From assembly GCA_021814855.1 (NCBI GenBank), contig JAKAHQ010000175.1, positions 1-5,030 on the forward strand: 5,030 bases of DNA, in the 5' to 3' direction. Below, piece by piece: positions 1 through 5,030 of the stretch. Numbering within the stretch: the first letter of the stretch is position 1; every line of letters begins with the position of its first letter. The notes under the pieces were generated by a model. That model ran no database searches. It was not told the origin of the DNA and worked only from the letters and a program-made list of their open reading frames with translations. Both the position numbers and the translations under genes were made by a program. Source of the DNA: Bacteroidota bacterium. GTDB lineage: Bacteria; Bacteroidota; Ignavibacteria; Ignavibacteriales; Melioribacteraceae.

Positions 1-1680
1 CGGATTCCAATCCTGCCTTACATTTTTTTTGCCCCACGGTCCGGGTCCGTAATGGTTGTCCCATCCCATAATATGATGAAGTCCGAGAGGGGTCATATAG
101 TTCACTGTAATTTCGCGGGAGTTCAGCATGATTGATTCCACAGGCGTAATAAAATTTTTATCATTAGTAAATGTCATTCTGATCCAATCATCGGCAATTT
201 GTTTTGAAGAGAGATCGTGGTTCCATGCTAATCTTCCAAACGCGTACCAATTTGCTTGACCGAACAAATGACCGGTCCAGTTTCTATCCGTGCCGGTGTT
301 TGCAACTCCGGCAATTCCGGTTAGCGAATGATTATCCAACGATCCGTCTATCACTTTAGCTACAGTCGATCCTTCTCCTTTAGCGTAAGTATCGGAATCC
401 AGGCATTCTTTAAATAACGGCGCGAGGTAGACAAGACTTGTTCCCTGCCCCAAATATTCCATCGTAATTTGTAATTCGAGAATAAGCGGAGTTTTAGGCA
501 TTGCACCAAACAGCGGATGAAACGGCTCGCGCGGTTGAAAATCAATCGGACCATTTTTTACCTGTATCAAAACATTGTCTCTAAATTTACCATCCAGAGG
601 TTTAAATTCGTTGTAAGCTTGTTTAGCCCTGTCGTCCGGCACATTGTTATCATAAACAAATGCGCGCCACATCACAACTCCTCCGAAAGGTTTAACGGCA
701 TCAGCCAGCAGGTTTGCGCCGTCAGCATGATTCCTGCCGTATTGCTGCGGGCCGGGCTGTCCTTCCGAATTGGCTTTTACAAGAAATCCTCCGAAGTCCG
801 GAATTAAAGAATAAATTTCTGCTGCTTTATCTTTCCACCATTGCTGAACCTCGGGATCGAGAGGATCGGCAGTTTTAAGTCCGCCGATTTCAATAGGTGC
901 GCTAAATCTCGCTGTTAAGTAGACATGAATTCCGTAAGGACGAAAAACATTTGCTAGCGATGCTGCTTTTACAAGATAGTCATGTGTAAGAACCAGGGCG
1001 TTAGCATTTACATTTGTTAATACTGTTCCGTTAATTCCTATGGAGGCGTTAGCGCGAGCATAATCTTTATATTGCGGAATAATATACTCCGGAAGTTTAT
1101 GCCAATCCCAAAGAGAAAATCCGGCGTAGCCACGCTCAACAGTTCGATCCAAATTATCCCAGTGATCTAGAAGTCGTAAATTTATTTTAGGTTTACTTTG
1201 AATGGAAAGATTTTCAATGTTTTGATTTGTTTGAAGCAGCCGTAAAAAAGCAAACGTACCGTAGAGCACGCCAATATTTTTGTTAGCCGCGATAATCAGA
1301 TTCCTTTTACCGCCGGCATTAAGAGTTAAAATAAGATATCCTTCATCGCCCAGGTCTTTCAGTTTATCTTTAATCATCAGCGATGAAATCGCCGGTGAAT
1401 TTTCCGGGGTGCCTGCTATTACCAAATTATTCACGTTTACTTTTTCCAACAGTTTTATTTTTTCACCAAGCAGCCCGTTCAATCCTTTAAGCAACTCTTC
1501 TTTAGCGGCATTCATCGTAGGCGAGTTGCCTTCAATGAAAATTCCCTTAATCATACTTCTGTAATTTTTCAGCAGCTGCGGGTTGGAAATCAAATCGTAT
1601 CTTAACCAGAGGCGGTAACCGTCCCCGGCTTGAATTGTTCCAATAAACAAAACAAGTAAGAGAAAAATTATTTTCTTCAT
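1..1680 (-). CDS. aguA: GH67 alpha-glucuronidase, exported, 3' end truncated by window edge
   Basis: The open frame runs without a stop from ATG (1680-1678) to position 1, giving 560 codons; family members are usually about 680-730 residues, so roughly 120-170 C-terminal residues are missing. Residues 1-18 form a signal peptide (MKK, then a hydrophobic stretch, cleavage likely after TIQA). The mature protein begins with the GH67 motif [11 protein letters not shown] (19-29). An N-terminal alpha/beta domain (about 20-150) precedes the TIM barrel, which opens with [11 protein letters not shown] (169-179) and ERGYAG. Predicted catalytic acid is E306 in [10 protein letters not shown]. The carboxylate pair is D380 in NGPIDFQ and E408 in [10 protein letters not shown]; the 28-residue D-to-E spacing equals that in Cellvibrio (D365/E393) and Geobacillus (D364/E392) enzymes. 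Known family role: hydrolysis of alpha-1,2-linked (4-O-methyl-)glucuronic acid from the terminal non-reducing xylose of xylo-oligosaccharides. The signal peptide suggests periplasmic or envelope location. It lies 53 bases downstream of the GH9 gene on the same strand, probably co-transcribed. An upstream in-frame ATG is unlikely because stops precede the chosen start, and a strong ribosome site supports it. Confidence 0.97.
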   Translation of the reverse strand, partial: MKKIIFLLLVLFIGTIQAGDGYRLWLRYDLISNPQLLKNYRSMIKGIFIEGNSPTMNAAKEELLKGLNGLLGEKIKLLEKVNVNNLVIAGTPENSPAISSLMIKDKLKDLGDEGYLILTLNAGGKRNLIIAANKNIGVLYGTFAFLRLLQTNQNIENLSIQSKPKINLRLLDHWDNLDRTVERGYAGFSLWDWHKLPEYIIPQYKDYARANASIGINGTVLTNVNANALVLTHDYLVKAASLANVFRPYGIHVYLTARFSAPIEIGGLKTADPLDPEVQQWWKDKAAEIYSLIPDFGGFLVKANSEGQPGPQQYGRNHADGANLLADAVKPFGGVVMWRAFVYDNNVPDDRAKQAYNEFKPLDGKFRDNVLIQVKNGPIDFQPREPFHPLFGAMPKTPLILELQITMEYLGQGTSLVYLAPLFKECLDSDTYAKGEGSTVAKVIDGSLDNHSLTGIAGVANTGTDRNWTGHLFGQANWYAFGRLAWNHDLSSKQIADDWIRMTFTNDKNFITPVESIMLNSREITVNYMTPLGLHHIMGWDNHYGPGPWGKKNVRQDWNP

Positions 1681-1684
1681 TAGA

Positions 1685-1694
1685 CCACCTTTCT
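1685..1694 (-). promoter_or_regulatory. Ribosome binding site of the GH67 gene
   Basis: On the minus strand the sequence is AGAAAGGTGG, matching nine of ten bases of the full anti-Shine-Dalgarno complement AGAAAGGAGG. It ends four bases before the ATG at 1680. It fixes the GH67 start and is clearly stronger than what precedes the GH9 gene, where only a loose GAGAA about ten bases upstream is present. Confidence 0.75.
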
Positions 1695-1733
1695 CATAAT
1701 TTCATTTATCCGGAATAAGCACAGAAGGTTCAA

Positions 1734-4238
1734 TCATTTTTTTTCTTTCAATAAATCTTCAGCCGCATTTACTAAATAGATATAACTTGATGCAAGGTTA
1801 ACCACGTATTCATTTTCGCCCCAGAAGAAAGGCCAGTCTTCTTTGTTTTCTGGAAAATCAGGTTTAAGAATTAAAACACCCGGCACAACTCCACCGGCAA
1901 TAAAAGAAAAATCTGCGCGGTTATTTCCGTAAGCAATTTTTTTGGAAACGGTACCAACCCCGGAGACGAAAGAAATATTTGAACCCGGATGACATCCGAA
2001 AATGTAATTTAATCCCCTGTAGACATATTCCGGATCGATTAAATCCGGAAATGCTTTCTGAAGCAGATAATTCGCTATAGCAAAATTAACCACGGCGCCG
2101 TCACCCGCCCAACCGCCGGTAGTGATTGGAACACCAAAAGGATTTTGTAAAAAGATTTTGTCCGCTCTTTCTTTATACTCAAGAGTAAGTTTTCTTAAAC
2201 GAGCAGAGAATTCATTCCCCATATACGGAATAGCAGCTACAGCGATGGGCAGAATGAACATATTCCGGTCTTCGGGAATGGAAGATAAAATTTTATCGAT
2301 CTCATCTTTATATTTTTTTTCTCCGGTAGTCTTCAACAGTTCAACCGCGGCTTTTAATTTTTCCATTTCGAGAGGCCCGCCGGTAGTATTGCCGTGACGA
2401 AAAAGATCGGGCGCGTGTGTTTGCTCTTCACCCCAAATTTTTTGAGCCGTGTCAAAACAATCCCGGGAAAGTTCTTTATCATAATTTTTCAACGCACGGC
2501 TTGCAGCAGCCAATGCCGCAATGGAGCCGTAGTTTAACGCGCTGGACTTGCTTGTGAACGCCCACCTGTCATCATTCGTTCCGCTTGTAAATCCGTCGGA
2601 CTCAAGCGGCTTTAGTTTTGGATTATAAATCAGGTTATCTGTAATTGTCGAAGCATCGCCAAGATGAGTATAACGTGAAAGATCGGAGTCGATGATTCCG
2701 TTAATTGCATGACCAACAGCTTTAAATTGAGCCAGTAGTTGAAGCGTGCCGTGTTCAATTTGCTGAATAATATCAGGCACTCCATCGGGATGATGAATTT
2801 CGACATACCTTGTTTTTTCATTAACCAAAGTTTCATCTCTCGCCGGATGAAAATCCTCCCACGTTTGAACAAGGTTCTGCACTACCGCGTATTGAGTTTG
2901 AGTTCGAATATCAAAATCCCCGGCATCGAACCAGCCGCCGACATTTAAGCCGGGAATATGTTCGCCCGGTTTGTACGGAGTATCTGTCGTTGGTCCCTGC
3001 GCGTACAAATCAAAATGTTTATGATTAACCGGCGCCTGAAGCGCGTCATCAAGATGAGCATAGCCGTGCCAAACACGATACGCTTCTTTAACATACATAT
3101 GATCCATCTGCACCGGCAGGTAAACATCATTCGTTGGGTGCCAAGCTTGTTCATAAACATCCTTCGAAATTCTAAACGCCTTTGTGTAAATCGAATCGTA
3201 CTTGATCACATAAACGCCGTCTTCGGTTACCGCAGAAAAATCGAACGTGAAATAATTGTAACGAAGATACCTTCCCCAGTTTTTTAACTGTGCCGAGTAT
3301 TTGTCGATGAACTTCCCATCGGCGTTTACTTTTAATAAACTTGCCTCCGTTTGCGGCTTATCATTTGCATCGAATTCGATAACGGCAACTTTCTTCTGCA
3401 AGGGATGATAACCAACTTGCGAATACTCGATTACAGGTTCACGCACCCAGTTTGGAATTGTATTAGCTTTGATGAACCATTCTAATACTTTGCCGGTTTT
3501 GCCGGCAGGCAAAAGACTACGCACAACAAACCACCCGTTCTGCGCCTCGTTACGCCCGTCGTATAATGATAGTTCCGAACTTTCCGATTTAATTGTAACT
3601 CTCCGGGTCGGATCTTCCGGCGCGAGAACGATTGCTTTGCCGGTCGCAATTGGTTGAGGTTCAGGAATATTGTTTTTATTTAAAGTCATCGGTCCGGTCG
3701 GGTACAACGGAAAATTACCAGGGTGTTCGTCGACTAAATATGTTTTTTCAAAATATGCTGAAGGAAGGAATTCCAGGTTTAACCCTGCCTTGCCGATAAG
3801 CTTTTCCGGAAGCGGTTTGTCCGAAAAAACACTTAGACTAACGCCGTCATCTTTGGCTTCAACTTTTATCATGTAGTTGAAGTTGTAATCGGGATATACC
3901 AAATAAGTTTCTACACTACCATGGAAGGTATCAACATTTCTTTCTTTCAACTGAGGCGTTGGATCCCACTGCGCCGGCGTTGGACTTAATCGTACGTCGC
4001 CGTTTGTGGCTGTGCGCACACCGTGATGAATAAGTTCAATGCCGCTTATCTTGGCGTCGCTGAAATTGCCGTCGTACCAATTATTGAACACCAAAATGTT
4101 AAGTCCGGGAGTTTCATAATAACCGGCGCTATTAAGTTTGAGTTTGGAGTTTACGGTTTGGCCAAAACTCGAGACAGCAAGAGCAGCAATTAGAACAAAC
4201 GTGAGCAAGCCCGGAAGCGATTTACGAAGTATTTTCAT
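1734..4238 (-). CDS. Secreted GH9 glycoside hydrolase with Ig-like domain and extra N-terminal region
   Basis: Complete 834-residue protein (ATG 4238-4236, stop TGA 1736-1734). Residues 1-26 are a signal peptide (MKILRK, hydrophobic LLTFVLIAALAV, cleavage near SSFG/Q), so it is exported; no obvious lipobox or C-terminal sorting domain (it ends LLKEKK). Residues about 28-265 are a probably beta-rich region I cannot assign. Residues about 268-357 (EYSQVGYHPLQKKVAVIEFD to FRIS) look like the Ig-like CelD_N domain that precedes many GH9 barrels. The (alpha/alpha)6 catalytic domain follows: GGWFDAGDFD (434-443) carries the GH9 aspartates D438 and D441, the latter the predicted base, and WGENEYVVN (806-814) carries the predicted acid E810. 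GCHPGSNISFVSGVG (748-762) corresponds to the conserved GxNP...SYVTGxG block. The usual downstream PHHR-like motif is absent, replaced by AYGNNRADFSFIAGGVVPG (769-787). Members are mostly beta-1,4-endoglucanases, with some exo-acting or other beta-glycosidases; specificity here is open. It sits between GH115 and GH67 genes, implying a role in xylan or hemicellulose-cellulose breakdown. Family is secure, substrate is not. Confidence 0.93.
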   Translation of the reverse strand: MKILRKSLPGLLTFVLIAALAVSSFGQTVNSKLKLNSAGYYETPGLNILVFNNWYDGNFSDAKISGIELIHHGVRTATNGDVRLSPTPAQWDPTPQLKERNVDTFHGSVETYLVYPDYNFNYMIKVEAKDDGVSLSVFSDKPLPEKLIGKAGLNLEFLPSAYFEKTYLVDEHPGNFPLYPTGPMTLNKNNIPEPQPIATGKAIVLAPEDPTRRVTIKSESSELSLYDGRNEAQNGWFVVRSLLPAGKTGKVLEWFIKANTIPNWVREPVIEYSQVGYHPLQKKVAVIEFDANDKPQTEASLLKVNADGKFIDKYSAQLKNWGRYLRYNYFTFDFSAVTEDGVYVIKYDSIYTKAFRISKDVYEQAWHPTNDVYLPVQMDHMYVKEAYRVWHGYAHLDDALQAPVNHKHFDLYAQGPTTDTPYKPGEHIPGLNVGGWFDAGDFDIRTQTQYAVVQNLVQTWEDFHPARDETLVNEKTRYVEIHHPDGVPDIIQQIEHGTLQLLAQFKAVGHAINGIIDSDLSRYTHLGDASTITDNLIYNPKLKPLESDGFTSGTNDDRWAFTSKSSALNYGSIAALAAASRALKNYDKELSRDCFDTAQKIWGEEQTHAPDLFRHGNTTGGPLEMEKLKAAVELLKTTGEKKYKDEIDKILSSIPEDRNMFILPIAVAAIPYMGNEFSARLRKLTLEYKERADKIFLQNPFGVPITTGGWAGDGAVVNFAIANYLLQKAFPDLIDPEYVYRGLNYIFGCHPGSNISFVSGVGTVSKKIAYGNNRADFSFIAGGVVPGVLILKPDFPENKEDWPFFWGENEYVVNLASSYIYLVNAAEDLLKEKK

Positions 4239-4326
4239 GAAATTCTCAAATTCTCTTTCGTCATAAATATTTTGGAATAGAAATTAGTCTATCCGTCAAT
4301 TCATTAAATTTACAATCGATAAATAA
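4239..4326 (-). other. Leader region upstream of the GH9 gene, no firm promoter
   Basis: This AT-rich stretch separates the hairpin from the GH9 start. On the minus strand it contains TTGACG (4299-4294), which resembles a -35 element, but no good -10 box lies 16-19 bases downstream, and no convincing Bacteroidetes-type TAnnTTTG element is visible. Only a loose purine-rich GAGAA precedes the ATG. If the hairpin upstream terminates transcription, a promoter must be here; I cannot point to one with confidence. Confidence 0.25.
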
Positions 4327-4390
4327 AACGGAGAACAGTAAAAGAACAATTAGATGATATAAAGTGTCTGGTCATTTACTATTCTCCGTT
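4319..4390 (-). terminator. Hairpin with U-rich tail between GH115 and GH9 genes
   Basis: Two 16-base arms, 4390-4375 (AACGGAGAATAGTAAA on the minus strand) and 4342-4327 (TTTACTGTTCTCCGTT), are complementary with one non-Watson-Crick position (4381/4336). In minus-strand RNA this is a G-U wobble, so all 16 positions pair; in plus-strand RNA it would be an A-C mismatch. The loop is 32 bases (4374-4343). The lower arm is followed on the minus strand by TTTATTTAT, giving a T-rich run. It starts 67 bases after the GH115 stop and ends about 88 bases before the GH9 start. This fits an intrinsic terminator or partial attenuator acting after GH115; the long loop and AT-rich upper stem are atypical, so a mRNA-processing or stabilising stem is the main alternative. 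Confidence 0.5.
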
Positions 4391-4457
4391 AAGGAAGAAG
4401 GCGGATGAAAGGAAAAACTTTTGTACAAGTATTCACCAATTCATCTACGAGCAAAAA

Positions 4458-5030
4458 TTATTTGCGTGTACTTTCCGGCGGACCAAGGTAGCTTGGTTTA
4501 ACGCCGCCGCAGTCAATTACTATTTTTTGAAGTACCGGGCCCGGATCCAGCCGCCAGAATTTCAATACATGTTTTCCGGATTCTTCGATATTATGTTTTG
4601 ATATTTGAATGTTGATATCATCGGCAACCCACTTATTCCACATGCCGTCGCGGTTCAAATCGGGATAGTTTGGATTCGGCGTCATGTTAATAATCTGCGG
4701 CTTCTCATTATCAATCGAAACAGCGTAACGGATTCCATTCGGATTATAACTGAAATTTAGCGTTGGTGAGAAATACAACATAACCTTAACTTCACCTTTA
4801 TGATCTAAGTACAGGTTGTAATCCAGGTGCGGTGTATTCCCATTAAGATTATCAACAGCTTCAGTCACGGGAACAGCGGTTAACGCGGAATTGGTTCTGC
4901 CGAGATTCGGAATCTTCTGCCACGAAATATTTTTTGCATCAATTGCTTTGCTGTAGTTATCGGCATCGATTGAGATGTAACCGTTACTTTCAACAAAACA
5001 ATTTTCGCATGACCGCTTTGGCAGCGGCGA
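4458..5030 (-). CDS. GH115 xylan alpha-1,2-glucuronidase, C-terminal fragment
   Basis: The frame is open from the window edge (5030) to TAA at 4460-4458, giving 190 visible residues of a protein that begins outside; complete GH115 proteins are usually about 800-1000 residues, so the catalytic domains are not seen. A GTG at 4868 is internal, not the start, because family-conserved sequence continues upstream of it. Visible hallmarks of the GH115 C-terminal beta-sandwich, by fragment position: GYISIDADNYSK (17-28), WQKIPNLGRT (37-46), LTAVPVTE (50-57), SPTLNF (88-93), RYAVSID (101-107), LKFWRLDPGPVLQKIVID (about 156-173), GGVKPSYLGPPES (about 175-187). The protein ends three residues after PPES, as expected for a complete C-terminus with no sorting domain. 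Known family role: removal of alpha-1,2-(4-O-methyl-)glucuronic acid from internal and terminal xylose of polymeric glucuronoxylan. It is the first gene of the visible cluster in transcription order, 219 bases ahead of the GH9 gene. Confidence 0.93.
   Translation of the reverse strand, partial: SPLPKRSCENCFVESNGYISIDADNYSKAIDAKNISWQKIPNLGRTNSALTAVPVTEAVDNLNGNTPHLDYNLYLDHKGEVKVMLYFSPTLNFSYNPNGIRYAVSIDNEKPQIINMTPNPNYPDLNRDGMWNKWVADDINIQISKHNIEESGKHVLKFWRLDPGPVLQKIVIDCGGVKPSYLGPPESTRK

Noticed and set aside
360..554. Minus-strand open frame of 64 codons
   Set aside because: It lies in another frame inside the well-supported GH67 gene and its translation has no recognisable features.
2739..3287. 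Overlapping plus-strand open frames (2739-2948 and 2958-3287)
   Set aside because: They are antisense to the GH9 catalytic domain, have no ribosome site or homology I can recognise, and read as low-complexity shadow translations.
3489..3515. Local inverted repeat rich in TGCCGG/GCCGGCA
   Set aside because: It lies within GH9 codons for PAGKTGK and is explained by codon use; no regulatory role is indicated.
4421..4428. Palindrome TTGTACAA downstream of the GH115 stop
   Set aside because: Eight-base AT-rich palindromes occur by chance, the flanks are not symmetric, and it lies before the hairpin rather than at a promoter.
4647..4667. DLNRDG in the GH115 fragment, resembling a dockerin or EF-hand calcium loop
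   Set aside because: A single short DxNxDG match sits within a beta-sandwich loop, without the paired repeat of a dockerin; calcium binding is possible but unsupported.
4458..4868. A stand-alone 136-residue gene starting at GTG 4868
   Set aside because: GH115 C-terminal motifs (GYISIDADNYSK, WQKIPNLGRT) continue in frame upstream to the window edge, so the GTG is an internal valine codon.

Overview
The window is a stretch of a plant cell-wall (glucuronoxylan) degradation locus. All three genes are on the minus strand, so transcription runs from high to low coordinates. The AT-leaning bacterial DNA, short Lys-rich secretion signals, a GH115/GH9/GH67 set and short intergenic gaps fit a polysaccharide-degrading member of the Bacteroidota/Ignavibacteriota group. 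That placement is inference from style and gene content; there is no marker gene here.

Layout, in order of transcription. (1) 5030-4458: the last 190 residues of a GH115 xylan alpha-1,2-glucuronidase, whose N-terminal and catalytic parts lie outside the window. (2) 4457-4239: a 219-base gap with a strong 16-bp inverted repeat (4327-4342 / 4375-4390), followed on the minus strand by a U-rich run. It is a candidate terminator, attenuator or intercistronic stem. (3) 4238-1734: a complete 834-residue secreted GH9 protein with an unassigned N-terminal region of about 240 residues, an Ig-like CelD_N-type domain and a divergent catalytic domain. (4) 1733-1681: a 53-base gap with a near-consensus Shine-Dalgarno. 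(5) 1680 to beyond position 1: a GH67 alpha-glucuronidase, 560 residues visible, C-terminus cut off by the window edge.

The biological logic is complementary debranching. GH115 enzymes remove (4-O-methyl-)glucuronic acid from polymeric xylan, including internal positions. GH67 enzymes remove it only from the terminal non-reducing xylose of short oligosaccharides made by xylanases. Having both in one cluster suggests processing from outside the cell or cell surface down to periplasmic oligosaccharides. The GH9 protein between them is the least predictable member: its nucleophile-side and acid motifs are intact, but the usual His/Arg substrate-binding block before the acid is replaced. Its substrate (cellulose, xyloglucan, mixed-linkage glucan, or an exo activity on oligosaccharides) cannot be settled from sequence alone.

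I see no mobile elements, CRISPR arrays, tRNA/rRNA genes or evidence of a wholly new system. The items most worth a second look are the divergent GH9 architecture and the strand-specific hairpin.
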